A stretch of DNA of 64,000 bases from Verrucomicrobiota bacterium (lineage in GTDB: Bacteria > Verrucomicrobiota > Verrucomicrobiia > Limisphaerales > UBA9464). Positions 48,512 to 57,337 of the stretch are shown in pieces. A program made the position numbers and the translations under genes. The stretch's first letter is position 1; each line of letters starts with the position of its first letter. The DNA lies in contig VHCG01000004.1 of NCBI GenBank assembly GCA_016871805.1, positions 1-64,000 on the forward strand, read 5' to 3'. The notes beneath the pieces were generated by a model, which saw only the letters and a list, made by a program, of their open reading frames with translations, ran no database searches and was not told where the DNA came from.

Positions 48512-50281
48512 TCAGCGTCCTGCAGTCAACGTCTTCCGCCGGTACACCTTGTCGGCGTTGCAGACGTAGAGCCACGCATGCTCCGGACCACCAAAGGCGC
48601 AGCTGACAATTCCCTTGTCCTGCGGTTTCCCGATCACCCCGCCCAGTCGCCCCGTGGCATCGAGGACCTGGATGCCAACATGGGAGGTCACATAGGCCCG
48701 CCCCTCGCGGTCCGTGGTCGACCCGTCCCCGCCGCTGTCCGTCTTGCCCGGGGGTACACGAAGGGTGGCGAGACGCTCGCCACCGGTGAGGGATCCATCG
48801 TCCGCCACCAGGAAATTCCAGACATTCGTCCCGCCATACTCGCTCACCCAGAGCTGACGCTGGTCCGGGCTCAACGCGATGCCATTGGGAGACTTGATGC
48901 CACCCGCGACAGGATGGGGTCGGGACAACCCCCGGGCGGACGTCGGCACCGCGACCACCTGACCCACCCCGGTGTCGGTGAAGTAGATCCAGTCCGACTT
49001 CGACACGGCCAGGTCGTTCGGCTGCACGTCCGTCGCGACGGTCTCAACCTTCTGGGTGGCAGGATCGATCCTGACGATGCGCTTCTCCTTCGCATCCCCT
49101 TGGGTGGCCGCGTAGATGAATCCATCAGGACCGAACTTCAGTCCGCTGATCTTGGGTCCATTCTCCAGCCAGACCGTCGCCTTGGACTCGCCAACTCCCA
49201 CCCGGTACACGCTGCCATTCGGCAGATCGGCGAAGTAGAAGTTTCCTGTGGGATCGCTGCCGGCGGCATCGGCGAAACCATACCCTTCACCCACGAGCTG
49301 CCAGTCCCCGGGGGATCCTCCGTCGGGCAGGATCTTCGACAGCGCCTCGTCACCCCGGTAGTTGTCCTTCGTCTGGGGCGCCGGCAACTCGGCCAGTTCG
49401 GGACGCCACAGCCATCGCAACGACTCGGGCAGGATGGCCCCGCCATGCCTGCCGTTGTGCGCACCGTCTCCGAACACGAATCGGTGGTCGTAGCCGGCGA
49501 ACGCAAGGGCGCTGGCCATCTGCTGGTTCGCGAGCGGCCAATTGCCGTGGAGGTTGTTGAGGTCGTTCGACCCATCCTGCAGGAAGACCCGGATGGGCTT
49601 CCGCTCGGTCTTGCGGATCTGCCCCGGGATGACGTCTCCGCCGCGGATGTTCACAAAGCTGCCGATCTGGCTGAGCACCTTGCCGAACTGATCAGGACGT
49701 TCCCAGGCCGCGGTCCAGGCACCGATGCCGCCGCTGCTCATTCCGGCAATCGCACGATTCCGGGGGTCCGCACTCAGGTTGAGGTCGTATTTCCGGACCA
49801 CAAACGGCAGGAGCTCGTCCACCAGGAACCGGGCGTAGGCGTCGCCGAGGGAATCGTATTCGAAGCTGCGGTTGCTCCGGTTGCCCCATCCCGCGGCGGC
49901 CGGAGCGTTCGTCCCGCGATTTCCCGGGTTGATGAACACCGCCACCGTCACGGGCATGTCTCCCTTCGCGATCAGGTTGTCGAACACGATCGGGACCCGC
50001 TGCTGCCCCTTCTCGTCGACATACGCATGCCCGTCCTGGAAGACCATGAGCGCCGCCGGCATGGCGGTGGAATACTGCGACGGAATGTAGACCCAGCCAT
50101 CGCGGGAGGTTTCGGGGAAGACCTTGGAGTCGTTGAACTGGAAGGCCTCAACCCGTCCCCGCGGCACACCGGTGGCCCGCTCCTGGGATTCAAGACCAAG
50201 GGGATAATTGTCGGCCGCCCGGACCGCTCCGAAACAGGTCAGGACACAGAGGAGGGCGATGAAGCCGCGTGGGAAGGACAT
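48512..50281 (-). CDS. Esterase fused to SMP-30/gluconolactonase-like domain
   Basis: A 589-residue exported protein with a signal peptide to about residue 22. Residues 40-305 form an alpha/beta hydrolase of the esterase D/enterochelin esterase type, with [21 protein letters not shown] and the nucleophile elbow in GMSSGG (Ser182); a late GAHNGRHGG can supply the His. Residues 330-585 form a six-bladed beta-propeller of the SMP-30/gluconolactonase type ([46 protein letters not shown]). The pair may hydrolyse an ester and a lactone of the same sugar acid outside the cytoplasm. The start is ATG 50281. Confidence 0.85.
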   Translation of the reverse strand: MSFPRGFIALLCVLTCFGAVRAADNYPLGLESQERATGVPRGRVEAFQFNDSKVFPETSRDGWVYIPSQYSTAMPAALMVFQDGHAYVDEKGQQRVPIVFDNLIAKGDMPVTVAVFINPGNRGTNAPAAAGWGNRSNRSFEYDSLGDAYARFLVDELLPFVVRKYDLNLSADPRNRAIAGMSSGGIGAWTAAWERPDQFGKVLSQIGSFVNIRGGDVIPGQIRKTERKPIRVFLQDGSNDLNNLHGNWPLANQQMASALAFAGYDHRFVFGDGAHNGRHGGAILPESLRWLWRPELAELPAPQTKDNYRGDEALSKILPDGGSPGDWQLVGEGYGFADAAGSDPTGNFYFADLPNGSVYRVGVGESKATVWLENGPKISGLKFGPDGFIYAATQGDAKEKRIVRIDPATQKVETVATDVQPNDLAVSKSDWIYFTDTGVGQVVAVPTSARGLSRPHPVAGGIKSPNGIALSPDQRQLWVSEYGGTNVWNFLVADDGSLTGGERLATLRVPPGKTDSGGDGSTTDREGRAYVTSHVGIQVLDATGRLGGVIGKPQDKGIVSCAFGGPEHAWLYVCNADKVYRRKTLTAGR

Positions 50282-50464
50282 GTCCCAGAACTGCCACGGG
50301 ACGTCGTCGAACGGAAGCCTCGAGTGGGCAGGTGACGCAGTGACTCAAGGCACTGGACGCAACAGCGGCCACAAGACCCAATGCCCAGAATCCTCCAACG
50401 CTCCACGACTTCCCGGGTGCTCCAGCCAGGATCGAGCGTCGTGGGTGTGCACCTCGCTCCCCCA

Positions 50465-50486
50465 GTGATGCAGGGCACGGCATCCC
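50465..50486. repeat. Hairpin repeat, module B copy
   Basis: GTGATGCAG-GGCA-CGGCATCCC is a degenerate form of module B. The following CCCACCGACGGC resembles the bases after the copy at 60439. It lies in the 226-bp gap upstream of the esterase fusion gene, 22 bp past the P450 stop. Confidence 0.5.
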
Positions 50487-50507
50487 CCACCGACGGCTTC
50501 CCAACAC

Positions 50508-51656
50508 TCAGCGCTCCACTCGCACCAATCGCACCACCAGCGACTCGTAGCCGACCCCCCGACGGTGCCGGCTTTCCTCCTCCACCCGGTCCACCGCCTG
50601 CTGGACCTCGATGCGGCCCACGCGATCCGTGCAGCCCTGGATCAGGCTGCGCAACAGCAGTCGGGCATGCGCCGCGCCCAGACAGAAGTGGGCCCCGCTC
50701 CCGAACGCCACATGGGGATTCGGCTTCCGATCGAGACGAACCTCCTCCGGTGCCTCGAAGGCCGCCTCATCCCGGTTCGCCGACGCCCAACAGAGGGAGG
50801 CTCTTCCATTCGGCGGAACCTGGTGGCCCTGGACATCCGTCGACACCGGACAAACCCGTCCGATATGGGTGAGTGGCGACACCACCCGCAGGAACTCCTC
50901 CACCGCCAGTACGATTCGTTTGGGATCCGCCCGCAGGAATTCCAGCGCCTCAGGCCGCTTCCCGAGATAGCCGAACACCGACGACACCATGTGGATCACG
51001 GTGTCACGTCCGCCGGCGAAGGTGAGGTTGGCGAAACCCATCTGCTCATCCCGGGTCAGCGGACGCCCCTGGAAGGTCGCCTGGCACAAGGCGCTGAAGA
51101 AGTCGTCCCCGGGATTCCTCTGGGCCCGGTCCAGCTGACCGTGCAGGTACGCCTCCAGGGCGGCCCCCTTGCGTTCCCCCGAGGCCCCGTCCTTGAACAC
51201 GTGTGTGCCCCAGCCGATCCAGGTCTGCGCCTCCGACTCCGGCACATTGAGGAGATAGGTCAGGGCGCGGGATTGGAACGGCAGCGCAAACTCGCGGACG
51301 ATCTCGATCGAAGGGCGGTCCAGGGCATCCGACAGCAGCTCCGCGACCAGGGCATCGACCCGGCCCACCATCGCGGGGTCCTTCGACCGCTGGAAGAAGG
51401 GCTCCACGATCGCCCGATACTCGGTGTGTTCGGGTGGATCGGTCTCGACCGGGATCTGACGCATCGTCCGATACGCCTCCTCCGAAGGGATCGGCACCCG
51501 GAACGGGGCATCCGAGCTGAAGGTCTTCCAGTCCTTGGCCGCCCGACGGACATCCTCGTGGCGGAGGATCATCGGGACTTCCTCGCCCTGGAACTCGCCA
51601 ACAAAGAGGCCCGACTCGCGTCGGGCCTTCTGGAACGGATCGGGTGAGGGATCCAT
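50508..51656 (-). CDS. Cytochrome P450
   Basis: A 382-residue soluble bacterial P450. It has the oxygen-activating I-helix motif AGGRDT (214-219), the ExxR of the K helix (Glu254 to Arg257) and the haem loop FGSGAHFCLGAAHAR with the axial thiolate Cys325. VETDPPEHTEYR and GFANLTFAGGRD are typical of class I family members that use a ferredoxin. The substrate is unknown and no ferredoxin or reductase gene is adjacent. The start is ATG 51656. It lies 34 bp downstream of a peroxiredoxin gene on the same strand. Confidence 0.93.
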   Translation of the reverse strand: MDPSPDPFQKARRESGLFVGEFQGEEVPMILRHEDVRRAAKDWKTFSSDAPFRVPIPSEEAYRTMRQIPVETDPPEHTEYRAIVEPFFQRSKDPAMVGRVDALVAELLSDALDRPSIEIVREFALPFQSRALTYLLNVPESEAQTWIGWGTHVFKDGASGERKGAALEAYLHGQLDRAQRNPGDDFFSALCQATFQGRPLTRDEQMGFANLTFAGGRDTVIHMVSSVFGYLGKRPEALEFLRADPKRIVLAVEEFLRVVSPLTHIGRVCPVSTDVQGHQVPPNGRASLCWASANRDEAAFEAPEEVRLDRKPNPHVAFGSGAHFCLGAAHARLLLRSLIQGCTDRVGRIEVQQAVDRVEEESRHRRGVGYESLVVRLVRVER

Positions 51657-51690
51657 GGAGATGTGTCGCAGACCGGGAACGGGCCCGGGC

Positions 51691-52326
51691 TCAGCGATTC
51701 GGCTGCGGGGTGTAGCGCAGGTAGGGCTTCACGGTCCGGAATCCCTTCGGGAACAGCGTCTTGGCCTCCTCGTCCTTCACAGCGGGTGTGATGATGCAGT
51801 CCTGCCCCTCCTTCCAGTCGGCCGGCGTCGCAACGCGGAACTTGGAGGTGAGCTGGAGCGAGTCGATCACCCGGAGCAGCTCGATGAAGTTGCGGCCGGT
51901 CGAGGCCGGATAGGTGATCGTCAGTTTGATCTTCTTGTCCGGGCCGATGATGAAGACCGAGCGGACGGTCATCTTGTCGTCGGCGTTCGGGTGGATCATG
52001 TCGTACGCCGTGGCCACGACACGGTTGGGATCGGCGATGATCGGGAAGTTGACCGTGGTCGACTGCGTCTCGTTGATGTCCTTGATCCAGCCGTGGTGGG
52101 ACTCGAGGGGGTCGACACTGACCGCGGCGACCTTGACGTTCCGCTTCTGGAACTCGGCCATCAGCTTGGAGGTGGCCCCCAGTTCCGTGGTGCAGACCGG
52201 GGTGTAGTCCGCCGGGTGCGAGAACAGGATGCCCCAAGAGTCCCCGAGCCACGTATGGAAGTCGATCGTTCCCTCCGTGGTCTCAGCAGTGAAGTTCGGT
52301 GCGATGTCGCCCAGTCGAAGTGCCAT
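51691..52326 (-). CDS. Prx6-type peroxiredoxin
   Basis: A 211-residue cytoplasmic peroxiredoxin of the 1-Cys (Prx6) group. The peroxidatic Cys45 is in SHPADYTPVCTTELG, followed by AVSVDPLESHHGWIKDI and, later, the long C-terminal domain typical of Prx6 (ITYPASTGRNFIELLRVIDSL, DCIITPAVKDEEA). It detoxifies hydrogen peroxide and organic peroxides. The start is ATG 52326. It is upstream of the P450 gene and may be co-transcribed with it. Confidence 0.93.
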   Translation of the reverse strand: MALRLGDIAPNFTAETTEGTIDFHTWLGDSWGILFSHPADYTPVCTTELGATSKLMAEFQKRNVKVAAVSVDPLESHHGWIKDINETQSTTVNFPIIADPNRVVATAYDMIHPNADDKMTVRSVFIIGPDKKIKLTITYPASTGRNFIELLRVIDSLQLTSKFRVATPADWKEGQDCIITPAVKDEEAKTLFPKGFRTVKPYLRYTPQPNR

Positions 52327-52458
52327 AGTCGTGACGTGTTGCGGTTTGTGTGGGGAGGGAGACTACGCGGGTGGAGTGTTCTGGCAATGCTTCGGAGAGG
52401 CCCACCCGCGACCCCGCGACCAACAAAGCCCATGAACGCGCCCGTTCCGCCGTGTGCC

Positions 52459-53247
52459 TCAGGTCAGGAACATTTTGATCGCAACCGCCGCGAGGATGAT
52501 GGCGAGGCCCACGCGCACGACCTGCATCGGAGCCCGGGTGCTGATCCAGGAACCCAGCAGCACGCCCGGAATGGATCCGATCAGCAGGTTCCCCAGCAAC
52601 CCGTAGTTCACGTTCCCCAAGGCGAGGTGACCCAGCCCAGCGATCAGTGCGAGCGGGATGGCATGGGCCAGATCCGTCCCAACCAACCGGCTGGGGTTCA
52701 GGCGGACCGGATACAGATACACCAGCATCACGGTCCCAAGCGCCCCGGCACCGATCGAGGTAAGGGTCACCAACACCCCAAGGATCACCCCCGCAAGGAC
52801 AGTCAACGCTCCTTGGGAACGCCGAAGACGGTCCGCGACACCAGCCTGTCCCCGGCGCCCCAGCCGCTGGAGCCAGTCCTTCGACAGGATCCCGACCGAG
52901 GTGATGATCAGGGCGACCGCCACGGCCTCGATCAGGAAGCCACTCCGGATCTGGGCGGTCGAGGTCATGGTCATCCACGCCAGCGTCGCCGCCGCGGCCG
53001 GCAGGCTTCCGAACGCCAGACGCCGCACCACCGGCCAATCCACCGTCCCATGGCGATGATGGACGATCGTTCCGAACACCTTGGTCAGGGCGGCGTACAG
53101 GAGATCCGTCCCCACCGCCGTCTGCGGTGCCACCCCGAAGACCAACACCAGGATCGGTGTCATCAGCGCACCCCCACCCACCCCCGTGGCACCCACAACG
53201 GTGCCCACGAAGAGTCCAGCAATCACATTGGGTATACCGAGATCCAC
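52459..53247 (-). CDS. TauE/SafE-family sulfite or organosulfonate exporter
   Basis: An inner-membrane protein of about 262 residues with eight or so helices. It has the two-fold TauE/SafE layout: FVGTVVGATGVGGGALMTP in the first half and VTLTSIGAGALGTVML in the second, each a Gly-rich loop. The start is uncertain: GTG 53247 places the first helix near the N-terminus, while TTG 53289 would add 14 residues. It is divergent from the sulfate-binding protein gene at 53409, so the gap may hold control elements shared by sulfur import and export. Confidence 0.8.
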   Translation of the reverse strand: MDLGIPNVIAGLFVGTVVGATGVGGGALMTPILVLVFGVAPQTAVGTDLLYAALTKVFGTIVHHRHGTVDWPVVRRLAFGSLPAAAATLAWMTMTSTAQIRSGFLIEAVAVALIITSVGILSKDWLQRLGRRGQAGVADRLRRSQGALTVLAGVILGVLVTLTSIGAGALGTVMLVYLYPVRLNPSRLVGTDLAHAIPLALIAGLGHLALGNVNYGLLGNLLIGSIPGVLLGSWISTRAPMQVVRVGLAIILAAVAIKMFLT

Positions 53248-53350
53248 AGCGCCGCGAGCGACGATGGAGGAACAAGAGCCCTGGAACAAGAGTTCAGCGG
53301 TCCGCTCCCCTATCCGCCACGATCCAGGCCCCGGTTCAATCCAGGAGGAA

Positions 53351-53400
53351 CCTTATCACCAATATCACCTATTGACTTTGTGTAGATTAGTTTCAGGATG
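53351..53400. promoter_or_regulatory. AT-rich island upstream of the sulfate importer
   Basis: A local AT-rich stretch in otherwise GC-rich DNA holds two TATCACC units (53354-53360 and 53363-53369), a TTGACT (53372) and a TAGATT (53383). No pair has good promoter spacing, so the exact start of transcription is not assigned. AGGA at 53395-53398 can serve as ribosome binding site for the GTG at 53409. Confidence 0.35.
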
Positions 53401-53408
53401 CGGGTGCT

Positions 53409-54446
53409 GTGCAGGGAAAACGCTGGGGCACGTTCTGTTGGATCGGGTTGATCGCGCTGTTGGGCGTGGGCTGCCAACCCGGGGGCGTGCCCCGCAACAA
53501 GGCAGGCCAGCCTCAGATGCTGAACGCCTCCTTCGACCTCGGTCGGGAGCTCTTCAGCGCGATTAACGGGGGATTCAAACCGTGGTACCGGGCCCGCACC
53601 GGGCAGGACATCGATGTCGTTAACTCTCATGCCGGAGCCAGCAAGCAGGCCCGTGCGGTAGTCGATGGTCTCAATGCCGACCTCGTCACCCTCAACACGG
53701 TGAGCGATGTCGACTTCATCGCCCGACGCGGGCGTCTCCTGCCCGAGGATTGGCGTTCCCTCCTGCCAAACCATTCGGCCCCCTACTCCACCGTCGTACT
53801 CTTCCTGGTCCGCGAGGGCAATCCCCGCCACATCCACGACTGGGATGATCTCGTGCAACGCGGGGTCACGATCACCCTTCCGAATCCCAAGACCAGCGGC
53901 ACCGGTCGCAACGCCTACCTGTCGGCCTGGGGCCACGCCCTTCGGAAGTCCGGGGGCGACGAAGCCCAGGCGCGGGCGTTCGTGACCCAGCTGTTCTCCC
54001 ATGCACCGGTCCTCGATACCGGCGGGCGCGGCGCAACGATCACCTTTGTCCAACGCCAGATGGGGGACGTCCTGATCACCCTCGAGGCCGAACTCGCCTC
54101 CATCCAGAAGGAATACCCCAAGGCCCGTTTCGAGACCGTGGTTCCCGGATCGAGCCTTAACGTTGAGATCCCGGTGGCCGTCGTGGAGCGGATTGCCCGG
54201 AAGCACCAGCTGCTCGATGCGGCCCGGGATTACGTCGAGTACCTCTACACCCAGGAGGCCCAAGAGATCATGGCCCGGCTCCACTTCCGTCCCCACAACA
54301 AGGAAGTCCTCGCCCGCCACCGGAACGAATTCCCTCCCATCACCCTGATCGACGTCGACCGCGATCTCGGGGGATGGGATGCCGTCATGAAACAGCATTT
54401 CGCCGAAAGCGGCCTCTTCGACGAGATCCACCAGAACCAGCGCTGA
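53409..54446 (+). CDS. Sulfate ABC transporter substrate-binding lipoprotein
   Basis: A 345-residue binding protein. The GTG at 53409 begins a lipoprotein leader with lipobox LGVGC (Cys22). It is of the sulfate/thiosulfate (Sbp/CysP) type: LNASFDLGRELFSAINGGF near the N-terminus, SHAGASKQARAVVDGLNADL, LPNPKTSGTGRNAYLSAWG and VVPGSSLNVEIPVAVVE. It catches sulfate outside the membrane and passes it to the permease pair encoded by the next genes, which start 5 bp after its stop. Another oxyanion such as molybdate is unlikely given these motifs. Confidence 0.9.
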   Translation: MQGKRWGTFCWIGLIALLGVGCQPGGVPRNKAGQPQMLNASFDLGRELFSAINGGFKPWYRARTGQDIDVVNSHAGASKQARAVVDGLNADLVTLNTVSDVDFIARRGRLLPEDWRSLLPNHSAPYSTVVLFLVREGNPRHIHDWDDLVQRGVTITLPNPKTSGTGRNAYLSAWGHALRKSGGDEAQARAFVTQLFSHAPVLDTGGRGATITFVQRQMGDVLITLEAELASIQKEYPKARFETVVPGSSLNVEIPVAVVERIARKHQLLDAARDYVEYLYTQEAQEIMARLHFRPHNKEVLARHRNEFPPITLIDVDRDLGGWDAVMKQHFAESGLFDEIHQNQR

Positions 54447-54451
54447 CCCGG

Positions 54452-55306
54452 ATGTCCTCCCCCCGCCCACGAGTCCTCCCCGGCTTCCGCCTGACCCTCG
54501 GGTTCACGGTCTTCTACCTGAGCCTCCTGTTGCTCATCCCCTTGGGAGCCCTGCTGCTGCGCTCGACCCAGCTGGGCTGGGCGGAGTTCTGGCACCATGT
54601 CAGCAGCCCCCGGGCCCTCGCCGCCTATCGTCTGACCTTCACCGCCTCGGCCCTCGCGGGCCTGATCAATGTCGTCGGCGGCACCCTGCTGGCCTGGGTG
54701 CTCACCCGCTACAGGTTTCCGGGACGTCGACTCCTCGACGCCCTCATCGATGTCCCCTTCGCCCTGCCCACCGCCGTAGGGGGGCTCGCCCTGGCCAGCG
54801 TCTATTCACCCACCGGATGGATGGGACGCTGGTTCGCCCGGGGAAGTGCGCTGGGGGATCTCTTCGGTCCGGACGGACTCAAGCTGGCGTACTCCCGGAT
54901 CGGCGTGGTGATCGCCCTGACGTTCGTCAGCCTCCCCTTCGTGGTCCGGACCGTTCAGCCGGTCCTGGAGTCGCTCGACCGCAGCATCGAGGAAGCCGCT
55001 GCCTGCCTGGGTGCAGGACGCGGACGCACCTTCCTGACGGTGATCCTGCCGGCCCTCATCCCCTCGATCCTGACGGGATTCACCCTCGCCTTCGCGCGGG
55101 CGGCCGGGGAATTCGGCAGCATCCAATTCATCTCCAGCAACGTGCCCTTCAAGACCCAGATCGCCCCACAGCTCATCATCGAGAAGCTCGACGCCTACGA
55201 GCTTGAGGGGGCGGTGGCCATCGCCGTGTTCCTCCTTGCGATCTCCTTCGTGATCCTTGCCGCCATCAATCTGCTCGAGGGATGGACGCGGCGCTTCCAA
55301 TCGTGA
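54452..55306 (+). CDS. cysT: Sulfate ABC transporter permease CysT
   Basis: A 284-residue inner-membrane permease, first of the CysT/CysW pair. It has about six helices (FTVFYLSLLLLIPLGALLL, VIALTFVSLPFVVRTVQ). The coupling-helix signature is EEAAACLGAGRGRTFLTVILP, followed by AFARAAGEFGSIQFISS. It contacts the ATPase CysA. The ATG at 54452 follows the binding protein stop by 5 bp; upstream in-frame codons belong to that gene. Position in the operon supports the CysT name. Confidence 0.92.
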   Translation: MSSPRPRVLPGFRLTLGFTVFYLSLLLLIPLGALLLRSTQLGWAEFWHHVSSPRALAAYRLTFTASALAGLINVVGGTLLAWVLTRYRFPGRRLLDALIDVPFALPTAVGGLALASVYSPTGWMGRWFARGSALGDLFGPDGLKLAYSRIGVVIALTFVSLPFVVRTVQPVLESLDRSIEEAAACLGAGRGRTFLTVILPALIPSILTGFTLAFARAAGEFGSIQFISSNVPFKTQIAPQLIIEKLDAYELEGAVAIAVFLLAISFVILAAINLLEGWTRRFQS

Positions 55307-55307
55307 C

Positions 55308-56192
55308 ATGGCCGGCCACGTCTCCCACCACTCCAGCAGCCACGCACCGGCCCAGGGGCCCACTGAGCGCCTCGCGATCCGCTGCCTGCTCATCGGCCTG
55401 GCCCTGCTGTTCGTCGGCCTGTTTCTCCTGTTGCCGCTCGCCAGCGTCTTTGGCGAGGCCTTCGGACGCGGCCTGAAGCCCTATCTCGAGGCCCTTCGGG
55501 ATCCCCGAACCCTGGAGTCGCTCCGGCTCACGGTGCTCCTGGCGGTCATCGTGGTTCCGCTCAACATCGTCTTCGGTGTCGCCGCCGCGTGGGCGATCAC
55601 CCGGTTCCGGTTCCCCGGAAAACCCCTGCTCGTCACCCTGATCGACCTGCCGTTCGCCATCTCGCCGGTGGTCGTCGGGGTCATGCTCCTCGTTCTGTTC
55701 GGCGCCCAGGGATACTTCGGTCCGTGGTTGCGTGAGCACGACTTCCGGATCGTCTTCGCCCTCCCAGGCATGGTCCTCGCCACCCTCTTCGTGACGATCC
55801 CGTTCGTCGCCCGGGAACTCATCCCCCTGATGCAGTCGCGGGGGCCTGATCTCGAGGAAGCCGCCCTGACCCTCGGGGCCAGCGGCTGGCAGACCTTCTG
55901 GCATGTCACCCTGCCCGGTGTCCGGTGGGCGGTCCTCTATGGCGTCATCCTCGCCAATGCCAGGGCGATGGGGGAATTCGGTGCCGTCTATGTCGTCAGC
56001 AAGCCAGTGCCAGGCGAGATCCCGCTCGCACTCTGGGTCGACACCCTCAATTCCGAACACCAGGGCACGGCCGCCTTCGCCGTTGCCAGCCTCCTAGCCT
56101 TCCTTGCCATCGCCACCCTCGTCGTGAAGGCCTGGCTGGAGTCCCGCCAGCATCGCGAGATGGCCCGGGGCCAAACCTCCCATTCCGAATGA
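55308..56192 (+). CDS. cysW: Sulfate ABC transporter permease CysW
   Basis: A 294-residue inner-membrane permease. It has hydrophobic helices such as CLLIGLALLFVGLFLLLPLA, DLPFAISPVVVGVMLLVLFG in the middle and the EAA-loop EEAALTLGASGWQTFWHVTLP, then ANARAMGEFGAVYVVS. It starts one base after the cysT stop and its own stop overlaps the cysA start (ATGA). It forms the heterodimeric channel with CysT. Confidence 0.92.
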   Translation: MAGHVSHHSSSHAPAQGPTERLAIRCLLIGLALLFVGLFLLLPLASVFGEAFGRGLKPYLEALRDPRTLESLRLTVLLAVIVVPLNIVFGVAAAWAITRFRFPGKPLLVTLIDLPFAISPVVVGVMLLVLFGAQGYFGPWLREHDFRIVFALPGMVLATLFVTIPFVARELIPLMQSRGPDLEEAALTLGASGWQTFWHVTLPGVRWAVLYGVILANARAMGEFGAVYVVSKPVPGEIPLALWVDTLNSEHQGTAAFAVASLLAFLAIATLVVKAWLESRQHREMARGQTSHSE

Positions 56193-57286
56193 GCATCGAA
56201 CTCCGCTCTGTCTCCAAACGGTTCGGCGACGTCGCCGCCGTCGACCAGGTCTCCTTCTCGGTCGCCGACCGCGAGCTCGTCGCCCTCCTCGGCCCCAGCG
56301 GCGGAGGCAAGACGACCGTGCTGCGCATGATCGCCGGACTGGAGACTCCGTCCGCCGGAGACCTCTTCATCGGGGGGCACCGCGTCAACGAGGTCCCCGT
56401 CCAGGACCGCAACATCGGCTTCGTCTTCCAGAACTACGCCCTGTTCCCGACGATGACGGTATCCGACAACATCGCGTTCGGCCTCAAGGTCCGGAAGTGG
56501 AAGCCGGCCGACTCCGCCGCCCGGGTGGAGGAACTGCTGGGGGTGTTCGGTCTCGAGGGCCTCGCCCGTCGATTCCCCCACCAGCTCTCCGGCGGCCAAC
56601 GCCAGCGTGTCGCCATTGCCCGCGCCCTGGCGCCCCGGCCCCAGCTGCTGCTCCTCGACGAACCGTTCGCCGCCGTCGACGCCAAGATCCGACAGGAACT
56701 CCGCGAGTGGCTGGTCCGCCTCCACAACGAACTCCATGTCACCACCCTCTTCGTCACCCATGACCAGGAGGAGGCCATGGAAGTGGCGAGCCGGATCGTG
56801 ATCTTCAGCCGCGGTCGTCTCGAGCAGATCGGCAGCCCCCGGGAGGTCTACGAGCAGCCGGTGAACGAGTTCGTCGCCCGGTTCATCGGCGTGCTGAATG
56901 TCCTGGAGGGCCCCGTCCAGAAGGGTGAGGCCCGCATCGGGGAGCTCGTCTTCCCGTCCCACGGCATTCCCGACGGCGGCACCCTCCGGATCGGCTTCCG
57001 CCCCTATGCGGTCCAGCTGTCCCGCAACCTCGGGGAGTTCCCCTTCACCGCCACGCTCCGACACACCTACTTCCTCGGCATCCTGCTGCGGGTCGAGATC
57101 GAGCTGGATTCCGGACTGGTGATCAAGGCCCGCGTCACCAAGGAGGACTATGCCCGGCTGGGCCTCGCCGATGGCGTGCGTGTCAGCTTCCAGATCCGCG
57201 AGTACCGGGTCCTTTCCTCCGAGGCGGGGCCCCTCGCTCCGGAGGTCCCCACCTCGCCCCAGCCCGACATCGCCGTGGGCATCTGA
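56189..57286 (+). CDS. cysA: Sulfate ABC transporter ATP-binding protein CysA
   Basis: A 365-residue ATPase. The Walker A is GPSGGGKTT, the Q-loop VFQNYALFP, the signature LSGGQRQRVAIARAL, the Walker B LLLLDEPFAAVDAKIR and the switch His is in TLFVTHDQEEA. The C-terminal 110 residues form the TOBE-type regulatory domain (RIGFRPYAVQLS). LDEPFAAVD with Ala-Val and KIRQELREWLVRLH match the CysA group rather than sugar importers. It completes a four-gene sulfate importer. It converges with alaS, with 51 bp between stops. Confidence 0.93.
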   Translation: MSIELRSVSKRFGDVAAVDQVSFSVADRELVALLGPSGGGKTTVLRMIAGLETPSAGDLFIGGHRVNEVPVQDRNIGFVFQNYALFPTMTVSDNIAFGLKVRKWKPADSAARVEELLGVFGLEGLARRFPHQLSGGQRQRVAIARALAPRPQLLLLDEPFAAVDAKIRQELREWLVRLHNELHVTTLFVTHDQEEAMEVASRIVIFSRGRLEQIGSPREVYEQPVNEFVARFIGVLNVLEGPVQKGEARIGELVFPSHGIPDGGTLRIGFRPYAVQLSRNLGEFPFTATLRHTYFLGILLRVEIELDSGLVIKARVTKEDYARLGLADGVRVSFQIREYRVLSSEAGPLAPEVPTSPQPDIAVGI

Positions 57287-57337
57287 ATCGCCCACACACC
57301 TTCGACCTGTCGACGACGGGACGCCTCCCGCTTCCGC

